Below the pieces are notes generated by a model. It made no database searches. It saw only the letters and a list, made by a program, of their open reading frames with translations, and was not told where the DNA came from. DNA of 64,000 nucleotides from assembly GCA_016800925.1 (NCBI GenBank), contig JABCPU010000131.1, positions 102,190 through 166,189 on the forward strand, written 5' to 3'. This document shows, piece by piece, positions 24,981-37,465 of this stretch. This DNA comes from Suillus spraguei (Eukaryota > Basidiomycota > Agaricomycetes > Boletales > Suillaceae). Each line of letters opens with the position of its first letter. Position 1 is the first letter of the stretch. The translations under genes and the position numbers were made by a program.

Positions 24981-26568
24981 ATGCGCTTACTACTACACAG
25001 TGTCTTCCTTCACTACTACCTCGTTGGAGTTATCCTAAATACGACAACTAGTACCGACAGTTTCGAGGCTCCATCACTCAGTACCAGAACCCTATGGTCC
25101 ATCATCTCCAGCTCTGTTCTCACTCTATTTGCGTGCACCTACAGCGCTATTCACCCTAATATTCCGAGTCCCAAGGACAGTCCTGGTGGTATCTTACTAC
25201 GGCGACTTGGGATTATGATAATGGCCCTCATCGCTCCTGAACTGATCATCACATGGGCTATGCGCCAGTGGCTCAGCGCTCGTCAAGTTACCAGGCAGTT
25301 CAAGGAATTAGGGTATCCCCACGTTCGTCCAGAACAGCCTGAAGGTGAGTCATGCTTTGGGAAACCGGGTATGTTCTTCGACAACTCATTACTATACACA
25401 TTCTTAGATCATGGGTTTATCGCAGCGATTGCAGAGCAACTTGAATATGTTGAAGGTGAAGGTGAGATTCTATAACCCCGAACTTCATGTTTCCTCATGA
25501 TTTGCCTGCTCAAGATCATGATAGCGCCTTCAAAAAGTTGTTTAAGTACTATTTTTCAGAGCAGTCTGAAGGTAACCTCGATTCTTGCTCACCGAAACGT
25601 TTGACCCATGTGCATTCTTAGATTATACGTGGACTCAGACGCACAGCTTCTTCGTGCTGATGGGTGGTTTCATGCTTTATGTGGACGAGAAGCCCTACCA
25701 CACGCTACAGCCTGACGAGGTCCTCAAGCTGATACGTGACCGGTGTATTGACATCCCTACCCTAACGGCAAAACAGATCCACGACAAGAGCAAAGGCAAT
25801 GCGATATTGAACGGATTGATCATCCTTCAGATGGCCTGGTTTGTCGTGCAACTCATCACCCGTGCCATCTATCGCCTCAAAACCACCCAACTCGAAATGG
25901 GGACGCTCGCTTTTGCGGTCCTCAGTTTCATGACTTGTGCGCTGTGGTGGAACATGCCGTTCAACGTACAATGTCCACATCCGGTGTACTGGAAATCGAC
26001 CGAGTCCAGGCCAGAGAATCATATTGAGTATGCATGCACCTGAACAATCATACCGCTGCTGATTATGTTTGCCTTAGTTTCAATGAAAGGACCAACTCAT
26101 AACGCTTGAGATCCTGGCTCCAGTCTTTCGCCCAATTGTAGAAATGATAGGCTGGGCTGACATTCCTACGTCTCGAAAGCTCCGAGTTCCAACATTTGAT
26201 GGCAGTACCAAACTCAAAGGGTTGGACGGGGTGGTTCCTACGCTTGCTGGGTTGCTTATTGCAACCATATTTGGCGCCATCCATCGTGTGGCTTGGTTTT
26301 TTGCCTTTCCACAAACCAGAAGCTATGGTGCATGAGTGCCGTTGCTATGACTTTCACACCGTGGTTTTCTCTTCTTCTGCTTCTTACAAGCACTTTAGTA
26401 CCCAGTATTGTGCAGTTTGTATTTGGCCTGATTATTTTGCCAACTGTCATGCTGTACATCACGACTCGTACCGTCCTGTTGATATTTATGTTCACCACTT
26501 TACGCAATCTCCCTCCTGATGCAAACAAGGTGGTGTTGTGGACTAATTTGATACCGCACTTGGCATAA
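24981..26568 (+). pseudogene. Array copy A, frameshifted
   Basis: Exon 1 (ATG at 24981) gives a signal-like N-terminus, a Thr/Asn-rich linker, TRTLWSIISSSVLTLFACTY, HPNIPSPKDSPGG and IAPELIITWAMRQWLSARQV. Exon 5 starts at 25622 (DYTWTQTHSFFVLMGGFML) and runs to about 26027 with WWNMPFNVQCPHPVYWKS. In the last exon a stop appears near 26106, where siblings are open, and a short loss near 26320 shifts the frame again, after which the C-terminal helices (TVLLIFMFTTLRNLPPDA) continue in another frame to 26568. Sequence is the most divergent of the full-length copies. Confidence 0.7.
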
Positions 26569-28489
26569 TTCTTAATCATGGTACTTATGATACACTCCAT
26601 ACGTTTGTAATGATATGCAGATGATTCTTTTTGTGGACGATCGGTTACGGTTCGATTTGCCGATGTCTTATTTTGAAGTCCGACCCCCATCGAGGCTGTA
26701 GATGGAGTGAAGGCTGAATTGAGGACACAAGTGAATGAAAAGGAGAAGATGGTGAGTGTATGGTTCGTTTTTCGAGTGAGGAGTCGGATATGACGGAAGT
26801 GTACAGTTGGCGTTTTTGATCGATTTGAAATTCATGAGGTGATACGGTACACATGCGTGAGCATACGGGGAGCTCATCACGTCTGCTCAGCATGGTCCGC
26901 CTCTCTTTGTTTATCTTTTCCTGCGCAACGCTTATAGGCCTACCGGTAACTGATTTCCCAGCAACGCATCTTCCAGGTGGCCACCACACCTAGTGTCGTA
27001 TATCGCCCGCGAAATCCTTACGTTCGTAGCCTACCTGCTAATACGATAGTCATTTGCAGGGGCGTACGAGCTTTTCGGACTGTCTGCGTCTCCTTGCCTG
27101 TATTCCTGGGTCATCAAAGAGTCTTCCGATTCCCTCTTTCCACTGGAAGCTGACCCACCAAAACCCAAGAAAACACTTCGTCGACATTTTTATTTGAAAG
27201 TCAGTCTCGGCCAGCTGTATTCTAGCATGATTTCAAACCCACTTTACGTTAGTTGACGGAGCCCTGCAGGGGATACACATAGCACATGCTGAAGGGATGC
27301 AGACTCCAACACAACCGAGGAGCCGATTAGGTGTATGGTCCAATACTATACGTGCACGCGTTCTCACGGCCTTTCTGCACGAGTTTCCACTGCACTGCAC
27401 TCACACTGACACAGGAACACGCTAGGACGGTTGCTTTCACCATGCTCCAAACACGCTGTATTCTTAATTCTATCTTGCATGCGTGCCAACTTATGACCGA
27501 TGTGATCTGCATTTTCAATGAGGGCGACAGGGCTGCAAGATCAGCGTCTAGTGTACCAATCAGCCACTAACAACATGGAAATACACGAACGTGCGGCTTA
27601 CCCTGAACCCGTGTTGGAGGTTTCTTGGTCTGCGAATTATCTGAGATAGCAAGATCAAGCCTGCTGAGAGACCTGTCGAACCGTACGACGCATCAACAAA
27701 ATCTAGCCAAGAGTCTCGTGCTGTGTCATGGAGTGGTGAAGTTGGCCATGGCGTCTTGAGAAGCCCAACTCAAGTTTTCCTTCATCGCATGAATCTTCTA
27801 GAACCATCTGTACGGACGACGGTTCAACAGGCAAAAACAATGAGAATGAAACTAAACGTACGTTTGATGCACAACGCGTGCCCTGTGCTCCTGCGCATAT
27901 GGAAGTACCTGTAGAACTAGATTGATTTGGTCGTGATCGAGAGGATGGCATGTATCCGATGAGTCTGGGATGATGTGTGCTTCGAGAAATGATGGGTCAT
28001 CATTATAAGCCACGTAGCATCAAGCTTCAAAGCTTCCATTCTCCCATCTGGTCTCCTCAACATCTCTGACCAAACGACGACTCGTGATTGTTATTCGAGT
28101 CCTCAAGCCTCAACATTGCAGCTTTCTTTCGAAGTCACTGAACCAACAGCCCAGTTTGACAGTAATTGACCGAAGAGAAGGTAAATAAAATCCTGCCATT
28201 AGACACGCGTGAAGGTGCTTATCATGGACGCTATTATTAGAGTAGACGCTCATACGTGCACGTTTAGTTGGGACCCGTTCTTGACTGTAGTGATTGATTT
28301 GGAGTTGTATTACGTTGACACCCGTGCAGCCCAATCGAGATAAATTAAAGTACATTGCACGATCATTCAGCGATCATTCTATACAGTAGTTCTTCATGCT
28401 GCAAAGCATCAGGCAAGTCTGCAGGGCCTCATTGTACAAAATACAAATAGTGAACAAGATGCGTACGATACACCCCAAAGTCACATACA
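26569..28489. repeat. Array spacer 1
   Basis: Non-coding as it stands. Blocks at about 26640-27240, 27400-27500 and 27620-28000 recur in spacer 2 (about 31430-31980, 32200-32310, 32410-32760) and spacer 3. The last 370 bases are the shared upstream region of the next copy. Confidence 0.65.
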
Positions 28490-30237
28490 ATGCGCTTACT
28501 ACTACTCTGCCTCTTCCTTTACCTCGGAGTCATCCAAGCTGCAAATACAACAACAACAACTAACGACAATTTCGAGGCATCATCATTCACCACCAGAACA
28601 TTATGGTCCATCGTCTCCAGCTCTGTTCTAACTCTCTTTGCTTGTATCTACACTGCCGTTCATCCTAATATTCCAAGTCCCGAGGATAGCCCCCTTCTTA
28701 TCCTACGGCGGCGACTTGGGATGATGATAATGGCACTGATCGCTCCTGAACTAATCGTCACCTGGGCTATGCGTCAATGGATCAGCGCTCGCCATGTTAC
28801 AAGACAGTTCAAGGAATCAGGATATTTCAATATTTCTCTGTCGCAGGAGCAGTCTGAAAGTGAATCATTTTTTCTGAAATTGGATATGTTCCTCGACGAC
28901 TCAATACTATGCACGTCCTCAGATCATGGGCCCATCGCAGCAACTGCAGAGGCGTATGTTGAAGGTGAATTTAACATTCTATCACTCCGAACTTCACGTT
29001 TCCTTATGACTCGCCTGCTTCTCAAGACCATGATAGCACTCGACTTCTCATAGCGCATCCCGAAGGTGAACCGTCATCTGTACTTGTGTTTCTTCGAAGG
29101 TTCATACCAGTACTCCAGTCCCCACCCCAAGATATGGAGGAACTCATGTTCTTGCCAAGCCCTTCAAAAAGTTGCTTAAGACTTATGTTTTAAAGCAATC
29201 TGAAGGTAAGCCCGATTTGTGCCCGCTTCAACGTTGACTCATGTGCATCCTTAGATTATACGTGGACTCAGACGCACAGCTTCTTTGTGCTCATGGGTGG
29301 TTTCATGCTTTATGTGGACAAGAAACCCTACCAAACACTAGAGCCTGATGAGGTCCTCAAGCTGATACGTGTCGGGTGTATCGACGCCCCTACCCTGACG
29401 GCAAACCAGATCCACGACAGGAGCAAAGGCAATGCGATATCGAAAGGACTAATCATCCTTCAAGTAGCCTGGTTTGTTATGCAGTTCATCACCCGCGTCA
29501 TCTATCGCCTCGAAATCACTCAGCTCGAAGTGGGGACACTCGCTTTTGCTGTTCTCAATTTCCTAACTTATGCTGTGTGGTGGAACAAGCCGCTCAATGT
29601 GCAATGTCCACATCCTGTGTACTGGAAGTCGACCGAGTCGAGGCCAGAGAATCACATCAAGTATGTATGTGCCTCAACAATTATACCGCTGCTGATGATT
29701 ATGTCTGCCTTAGTGTCCGTGAAAACGGCCAAGTCACTGGATGGGAGACCTTGTTTTGGGCAGTCTTTGGCCCGATTTTTGAACTGTTAGGCGGATCCAT
29801 CCCTTCCAGATCTCGAAAGCTCCGAGTCCCAACATTTGATGGCAGCATCAAACTCGAAGATATGGATACGCCATTCTTATGCTTGCTGGATTTCTTATGG
29901 CAACCATATTTGGCGGCATCCATTGTATGGCTTGGTTTTTTACCTTTGGCACACACCAGGAACAGGTGCTATGGCGCATCAGCGCCCTCGCTATAACTTG
30001 CACACCCTGGCTTGCTTTGCTTGCGGTGGCACAGGCGGTTTTGTACACGATACCAGATATGATTCTGTGACGAAAAAGGTAACCGTTATTGTATGTGTGA
30101 CAATTTCTTTTCTATCTCCCATGCCGTACATCACAGCTCGTGTCATCCTGTTGGTACTTATGTTCACCACTTTACGCAATCTTCCCCCTGATGCATGCAA
30201 GGCGGTGTTGTGGACTAGTTTGGTGCCGCACTTATAA
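28490..30237 (+). pseudogene. Array copy B, two 1-nt losses in last exon
   Basis: Exons 1-5 read through with the same structure as copy C: exon 1 from ATG 28490 (MRLLLLCLFLYLGVIQAANT), three short phase-1 exons, then the long exon from about 29256 (DYTWTQTHSFFVLMGGFMLY). In the last exon, compared with copies C and E, one base is missing near 29867 (ACGCCATTC against GCGCCCATTC) and another near 30025 (GTGGCACAG against TTGGCCACAG). Both shift the frame between the conserved FGGIHCMAWFF region and the final helices. The protein would be truncated inside the fifth or sixth helix unless these are assembly errors. Confidence 0.72.
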
Positions 30238-33200
30238 TCCTTGATCATGGTACTTATGATACGCTCCATACATTTGTATGATATTCAGATGCATTCTTGT
30301 GGTATGATGGAGCTAGCTAATAAGTTGTTTCTTGACTGTGGACGACGCGGTGATCACATGACCTCCAGGTGTGGGCAGAACGAACTTTGGCCAAGTCTTG
30401 CTTGAATTTGCTCATCGGCGGGCTGTTTGGTACCTTGCAGCTGATAAAACGGACGACTGATTTGAGCAGCTGGCAGGATTCCCAATCTAAGACAGGGCTG
30501 CCAATTATCTTTGGACCCCACGTGCAAGCGTCCGTCTCTATCATCCAGAGATCAATGCTCTGCACGTGGAAAGAAAGGTGCATGTCATATTTGCCTATAA
30601 TACCTACATATACTGACGCCCTAAGAAATAAAACATTTGTGTTGGCAGGCTTTCAATGATCGTCGTAGTATTCGGCGAAGCACGCCTAGTGGCCTCACCA
30701 TTGAAGGCTGCAGAGGGAGTGGAGGAGGAGAACGTAGGAGCCGTATTCTGGACCAGAGTCTGTGACAAGGAGAATTTTCCGAGATGCGTCTTTCTATTTT
30801 CTACTCTTCTGGAATTCTTGCGGAGTCAGATATCTGGAATGATTCATTGTGAGCCTCTTAGTATGAGCTGATGTAGGGTACAGGTAAATCTACCCTTTGT
30901 TTTATCATCATACTAACCACGAACACCGATCGGAACGCACAACCCCGACCCTCATCCTCTTCCCTACCCCCTACTTATATCACAGTAACCCCAACCACAC
31001 CTTATACCTGCAAGAGGCGCCAGACCTCTGGGATTGTTTGTGACGCCCCAAGTATCGCACCCGCAATCAGGCATTGACATTGGAATCGGCCGTGCTGCGA
31101 GACACAACTCCTCCTGTGGGATTGCACATACCGTTAACTCCTGGGCTGTCTGCACTTGCACCATCTAGTCCTGTAGAGACACGGGGATGGACAGCAGCGA
31201 AATCGAGCTATTTGATATGCTCAGGCTGATGAAATGCTTCAGCAGGTAGCAGCATCCCCAGTTACCTTTGGGCGCCACCTGATGTGCAGCGTCTGTCTGT
31301 ATCGCCCAGAGATCAATGCTCTACATGCAGAAATTATATTGCTGGAAATATATGTGCGTAGGTTATTTGACTATATACTTACATATCTTTACAAATTGAT
31401 CATTTGCGTCCGCAGAGTGTCAATCCTTGTCGTCTCTTGGAGAAGTACGCCTCCCCGTTGACGGTTGTAGATGGAATGAAGGCTGGATTCCGAAGGACAT
31501 GAGTGAGTCACATGGAAAAGATGGTGAGTGTGTGGCTTATTTTCCGGGTAGGGAATCGGATATATGGATGATGGGAGTGTACAGTTTGCGGTTTGGATCA
31601 ATTTAATGTTTTATGAGCTGATACGTTTATGGGGTACATATATATAGGGTCATACAGGGAGCTTGTCATGTCTGTTGCGCATCGTCAGTCTATCTCCTCT
31701 TCTCTTTCCTTCGCAACGCTTATAAGTTTACTGGTGACCGATCTCACAGTGACGCATCTTCCGGATGGCCACCATATCTGGCTCCCTATATCACCCACGA
31801 AATCCTCACGGTCGTGACGTTAATTGTCTGCCAGGGCATACAGATTGTTCAGATTATCTGTGTCCCCTTCCGTAGAGTTCCGGATCGCTGATGAGACTTT
31901 CTGATTCCCTCCTTCCAGTGCCATTACAACCTGACGTAACAAAATTCCCGGAGATGCTTTGTCGACAGTTTTATTCGACGGGGGTAAATATCATTCTCGG
32001 CCAGCTGCATTTTAGCATAGCTTCAAACCCACTATACTGTAGCTGATGGTGCCTTGAAAATGATGCATACATTATATGCTGAAGCAGCACAGACTCAGAC
32101 ACCGCCGGGAAGCTGATTCTTTAATCAAGCGCATGGCATAAATATCTCAATACGATACGTGCACTTTCTGCATTGACTTCTACTGCGCCCACACCGACAC
32201 AGGAGCACGCTATGGCAATTGCCCTCACCATACTCCAAACACGCTGCATTTTTAATTCTATCTTACATTTGTGTACCAACTTATCACCGGTGTGATCTGC
32301 ATTATTGATGAGGGCGACAAGGCTACAGGACTAGCGTCTATCGTGCCGATCAGCCACTAATAGCATGGGAAAAGTGCAGCTTGCCCTAGATCCAAGAGCT
32401 TGTTTCTTGGTCTGCTAATTACCTTGGATAGTAAAACGGGCACGCTCAAATCTGCTGAGAGACCTGTCGAGTCGTGGATTGACAAAATCTGGCCAAGTGT
32501 CTTGTGCTGTGTCGTGAAGTGGTGAGCTTGACTATGGCTCGAGAAGCCCAGCATAAGTATTCCTTCACCGCATCGATCTGCTACAGCGAGAATTATCTGT
32601 ACAGATGAAAGTAATAATGATGAGAACAAAACTAAACATACGGTTGATGTGCAAGGCAGTACTACGCCCTGCGCCACCTGTGAAACTGAATTGACTCGGC
32701 CGCGATCAAGAGGATATCGACGAGTCTCTGCGATGGTCAGGGAAAGGATGGGTCATCATTATGAGTCACTACTAGTAGCACCTCGCAGCAGGTTCTGAGC
32801 TTCAAAGCAACTTCCATTATCTCTTCTGATGTCGATATGCGATCTTCGGTTGTTATCTGACTCCACAACGTTCAAGTGGCAACTTTGATTCTTTGAAGCC
32901 ACTGAACCAACGACCGAGTTTGAGAATGTTGACCGAAGAGAAGGTAAATGAAATCTTGTGATTGCCAGACCAGTGAACACAGCGTTAGGAATTTCCTGTG
33001 CTATCATTAGAATAGACGCTCATATATGTAAGGACCTGTTCTTGAAACTTCGAAGCTTGAGCTTGAAGCCTGCGATCGATTTGAAGGTGCCTTGATGAGA
33101 CATTGAATTGACATGGTCACCTACTTGGGCTTCTGTTGGACCGCCTGCAGTTTGGTCCATTCTCAGTCTGTTCGGAAGTAAATTACATAAAGTACTGAAA

Positions 33201-33335
33201 TAGCGGACGTAAGCCAGGCCTCATTGTACCCTATTGTACTGCCTTCAGGCCAAGCCAGGGCTCATTGTACGCCCTCCAATAAAATACGAATAGTGAACAA
33301 GATGCGTAATACAATACACCCCAAATTCACATCCA
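30238..33335. repeat. Array spacer 2 with relics of a second ORF family
   Basis: Matches spacer 3 over most of its length. Contains the ORF at 30656-30871 and a related, internally duplicated exon at about 31250-31350 (both encode PEINALHAE). The final 450 bases are the upstream region shared by copies B, C and E. Confidence 0.65.
30656..30871 (+). CDS. Small ORF of the spacer-borne family (copy 1)
   Basis: Encodes a 71-codon reading with ARLVASPLKAAEGVEEENVG and CDKENFPRCVFLFSTLLEFL, nearly identical to the ORF in spacer 3. A preceding exon with PEINALHAE could be spliced on, but its upstream frame contains stops. Unrecognised family; may be a decaying passenger. Confidence 0.35.
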   Translation: MIVVVFGEARLVASPLKAAEGVEEENVGAVFWTRVCDKENFPRCVFLFSTLLEFLRSQISGMIHCEPLSMS

Positions 33336-35094
33336 ATGCGCTTATTACTGCTTTGCCTCTTCCTTTACCTCGTTGGAGTCATCCAAGCTGCAAATACAAC
33401 AACAGCAACAACAACATCAACAACAACTAACGACACGCCATCATTCACCAGAACATTATGGTCTATCGTCTCCAGCTCTGTTCTCACTCTCTTTGCTTGT
33501 ATTTACACTGCAGTTCATCCTAATATTCCGAGTCCCGAGGATAGCCCCCTTCTTATCCTATGGCGGCGACTTGGGATGATGATAATGGCACTCATCGCTC
33601 CTGAACTAATCGTCGCCTGGGCTATGCGTCAATGGATCAGTGCTCACCGTGTTACAAGACAGTTCAAGGAATCAGGATATTTCAATATTTCTCTGTCGCA
33701 GGAGCAGTCTGAAAGTGAGTCATTCTTTCTGAATCCGGATATGTTCCCAGACGACTCAATACTATGCACGTCCTCAGATCATGGGCCCATCGCAGCAACT
33801 GCAGACGCGTATGTTGAAGGTGAAGCTAATATTCTATCACTCCGAACTTCACGTTTCCTTATGACTCGCCTGCTTCTCAAGACCATGATAGCACTCGACT
33901 TCCCATAGCGCATCCCGAAGGTGAACCGTCATCTGTACTTGTGTTCCTTCGAAGGTTCATCCTAGTACTCCAGTCCTCACACCAAGATATGGGGGAACTC
34001 GTGTTCTTGCAAAACCCTTCAAAAAGTTGCTCAAGACTTATGTTTTAAAGCAATATGAAGGTAAGCCCGATTTGTGCCCGCTTCAACGTTGACTCATGTG
34101 CATCCTTAGATTATACGTGGACTCAGATGCACAGCTTCTTTGTCCTCATGGGTGGTTTCATGCTTTATGTGGACAAAAAACCCTACCAAACACTGCGACC
34201 AGACGAGGTCCTCGAGCTGATACGTGTCGGGTGTGTCGACGCCCCTACCCTGACGGCAAACCAGATCCACGACAGGAGCAAAGGCAATGCGATATCGAAA
34301 GGACTAATCATCCTTCAAGTAGCCTGGTTTGTTATGCAGTTCATCACCCGCGTCATCTATCGCCTCGAAATCACTCAGCTCGAAGTGGGGACACTCGCTT
34401 TTGCTGTTCTCAATTTCCTAACTTATGCTGTGTGGTGGAACAAGCCGCTGAATGTGCAATGTCCACATCCAGTGTACTGGAAGTCGACCGAGTCGAGGCC
34501 AGAGAATCACATCCAGTATGTATGTGCCTTAACAATTATACCACTGCTGATGATTATGTCTGCCTTAGTGTCCGTGAAAACGACCAAGTCACTGGATGTG
34601 AGATGTTGTTTTTGGCAGTCTTTGGCCCAACTCTTGAACTGATAGGCGCATCTGACCTTCACTCATCTCGAAAGCTCCGAGTTCCAACATTTGTTGGCAG
34701 CATTGAACTCGAAGATATCGATGCGTCCGTTCTTATGCTTGCTGGAGTTCTTATGGCAACCATATTTGGCGGCATCCATTGTATGGCTTGGTTTTTTGCC
34801 TTTGGCACACACCAGGAACAGGTGCTATGGCGCATCAGCGCCGTTGCTATAACTTGCACACCCTGGCTTTCTTTGCTTGCGTTTGGCACAATCATTTTTG
34901 TAGATGATGCCATACGTGATCCTGTGATGAAAGAGGTAGCCAAAAGTGTATGTGGGATAATTTTGTTGCTATCCCCCATGCCGTACATCACAGCTCGTGT
35001 CATCCTCTTGGTACTTATGTTCAACACTTTACGCAATCTTCCCCCTGATGCATACAAGGCAGTGTTGTGGACTAGTTTGGTGCCGCACTTATAA
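33336..35094 (+). CDS. Array copy C, intact multi-pass membrane protein
   Basis: Six exons, five phase-1 or phase-2 introns, all GT-AG, no disabling change. Exon 1 (33336 to about 33713): signal peptide MRLLLLCLFLYLVGVIQAA, Thr/Asn-rich linker with possible N-glycosylation sites, helix TLWSIVSSSVLTLFACIYTA, HPNIPSPEDSPLL and IAPELIVAWAMRQW. Exons 2-4 are short hydrophilic pieces (HGPIAATADAYVE, HDSTRLPIAHPE, RYGGTRVLAKPFKKLLKTYV). Exon 5 (about 34112-34516): HSFFVLMGGFMLYVDKKPY, LIILQVAWFVMQFITRVIY, LAFAVLNFLTYAVWWNKPLN, QCPHPVYW. Exon 6: VRENDQVTG, RKLRVPTFVGSIEL, FGGIHCMAWFFAFGTHQEQV, LWRISAVA and final helices. About eight helices. The family is large in Agaricomycetes, has no known function and is usually called hypothetical. 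Confidence 0.82.
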
Positions 35095-35500
35095 TCCTTG
35101 ATCATGGTACTTATGATACACTCCATACATTTGTATGATATTCAGATGATTTTTGTGGTATGATGGAGCTAAGTTGTTTCTTGGCTGTGGACGACGCGGT
35201 GATCACATGACCTCCAGGTGTGGGCAGAACGAACTTTGGCCAAGTCTTGCTTGAATTCGCTCATCACTATGAACGGCCACGACATAGGGCTGTTTGGTAC
35301 CTTGCGGCTGATAAATGGACGGCTGATTTGAGCAGCTGGCGGGATTCCCAATCTAAGACAGGGCTGCCAATTATCTTTGGACCCCACGTGCAAGCGTCCG
35401 TCTCTAAGACATGGATAGGTCCGTTCTTACGCTTGCTGGATTGCTTATGGCAACCATATTTGGCGGCATTCATTGTATGGCTTGGTTTTTTGGTCCTCAG
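35095..35500. repeat. Short spacer and chimeric junction before copy D
   Basis: 35165-35404 matches the start of spacers 2 and 3. At about 35404 it jumps into a last-exon fragment (35405-35491, encoding the FGGIH-MAWFF region) and then, at about 35491, into the intron/exon-2 boundary of the gene. The joins mark unequal recombination. Confidence 0.7.
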
Positions 35501-36811
35501 ATCGTGGGCCCATCGCAGCAACTGCAGAGGTGTATGTTGAAGGTGAATTTAACATTCTATCACTCCGAACTTCACGTTTCCTTATGACTCGCCTGCTTCT
35601 CAAGACCATGATAGCACTCGACTTCCCATAGCGCATCCCGAAGGTGAACCGTCATCTGTACTTGTGTTTCTTCGAAGGTTCATACTAGTACTCCAGTCCC
35701 CACCCCAAGATATGGAGGAACTCATGTTCTTGCCAAGCCCTTCAAAAAGTTGCTCAAGACTTATGTTTTAAAGCAATCTGAAGGTAAGCCCGATTTGTGC
35801 CCGCCTCAACGTTGACTCATGTGCATCCTTAGATTATACGTGGACTCAGACGCACAGCTTCTTTGTGCTCATGGGTGGTTTCATGCTTTATGTGGACAAG
35901 AAACCCTACCAAACACTGCGACCAGACGAGGTCCTCAAGCTGATACGTGTCGGGTGTATCGACGCCCCTACCCTGACTGCAAACCAGATCCAGGACAAGA
36001 GCAAAGGCAATGCGATATCGAAAGGACTTATCATCCTTCAAGTGGCCTGGTTTGTTATGCAGCTCATCACTCGCGCTATCTATCACCTCGAAATCACTCA
36101 GCTCGAAATGGGGACATTCGCTTTTGCGGTTCTCAATTTCCTAACTTATGCTGTGTGGTGGAACAAGCCGCTCAATGTGCAATGTCCACATCCAGTGTAC
36201 TGGAAGTCGACCGAGTCGAGGCCAGAGAATCACATCGAGTATGTATGTGCCTCAACAATTATACCGCTGCTGATGATTATGTCTGCCTTAGTGTCCGTGA
36301 AAATGACCAAGTCACTGGATGGGATATCTTGTTTTCGGCAGTCTTTGGCCCGATTTTTGAACTGATAGGCGGATCTGACCTTTCCGGATCTCGAAAGCTC
36401 CGAGTCCCAACATTTGATGGCAGCATCGAACTTAAAGATATGGATAAATTCGTTCTTATGTTTGCTGGATTTCTTATGGCAACCATATTTGGCGGCATCC
36501 ATTGTATGGCTTGGTTTTTTGCCTTTGGCACACACCAGGAACAGGTGCTGTGGCGCGTGAGTGCCATCGCTATAATTTGCACACCCTTCTTGGGTTTACT
36601 TGCGGGGATCGCAGCCAATCTTTCAGAGGAGACCGATTCTGTGGCGCAAACAGTAGCATATATTGTATCTATGACGATAACATTTTTATCTCCCATACTG
36701 TACACCATAGCTCGTGCCGTCCTCTTGGTAATCATGTTCACTGCTTTACGCAATCTTCCCCCTGATGCATACAAGGCAGTGTTGTGGACTAGTTTGGTGC
36801 CGCACTTATAG
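35501..36811 (+). pseudogene. Array copy D, 5'-truncated chimera lacking exon 1
   Basis: Exons 2 to 6 are present and open: exon 2 begins at 35501 after a TCCTCAG acceptor, the exon 5 long frame begins at about 35834 (DYTWTQTHSFFVLMGGFML) and exon 6 ends with the TAG at 36809-36811. Exon 6 has a distinct loop (NLSEETDSVAQTVAYI) relative to siblings. There is no exon 1, no signal peptide and no copy of the normal upstream region; directly ahead lies a fragment of a last exon. It could only be expressed from a foreign start. Confidence 0.75.
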
Positions 36812-37083
36812 TTCTTGATTGTGGTACTTATGATACACTCCATACGTTTGTATGATATTCAGATGATTCTTGTGGTATGATGGAGCTAGCTACATAAGTT
36901 GTTTCTTCACTGTGGACGACGCGGTGATCACATGACCTCCAGGTGTGACTTTGGCCAAGTCTTGCTTGAATTTACTCATCGCTATGAACGGCCGCGACAT
37001 AGGGCTGTTTGGTACCTTGCGGCTGATAAAATGGACGACTGATTTGAGCAGCTGGCAGGATTTCCAATCTAAGACAGGGCCGC

Positions 37084-37465
37084 CGATTATCTTTGGACCC
37101 CACGTGCAGCGTCCGTCTATTATCCAGAGATCAATGCTCTGCACGCAGAAAATGTGTTTCTGGAAAGAAAGGTGGATGTCATATTTGCCTATAATACCTG
37201 CATATACTGACGCCCTAAGAAATAAAACATTTGCGTGGGCAGGCTTTCAAAGATCGTTGTCGTATTCGGCAAAGCACGCCTAGTGGCCTCACCATTGAAG
37301 GCTGCAGAGGGAGTGGAGGAGGAGAACGTAGGAGCCGTATTCTGGACCAGAGTCTGTGACAAGGAGAATTTTCCGAGATGCGTCTTTCTATTTTCTACTC
37401 TTCTGGAATTCTTGCGGAGTCAGATATGTGGAATGATTCGTTGTGAGCCTCTTAGTATGAGCTGA
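37084..37465 (+). CDS. Spacer-borne ORF family (copy 2), possible two-exon fragment
   Basis: Exon reading DYLWTPRAASVYYPEINALH then AENVFLER ends before a GT near 37171; a GGGCAG acceptor near 37242 joins in phase to LSKIVVVFGKARLVASPLKA and on to RSQICGMIRCEPLSMS-stop at 37465. The 5' side has stops within 50 codons. Not recognised. The better open reading than its copy in spacer 2 suggests the relic was more intact before duplication. Confidence 0.35.

Noticed and set aside
34096..35094. A 332-codon uninterrupted reading across the last two exons of copy C (and similar ones in D and E)
   Set aside because: It reads exon 5 in the wrong frame and continues through the GTATGT intron into exon 6. 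The conserved helices and splice sites show the correct frames; the open reading is a by-product.
34659..35126. Long minus-strand readings opposite the last exons of the array copies
   Set aside because: Present only because the copies are similar; no family motif and no start context. Shadows of the plus-strand exons.
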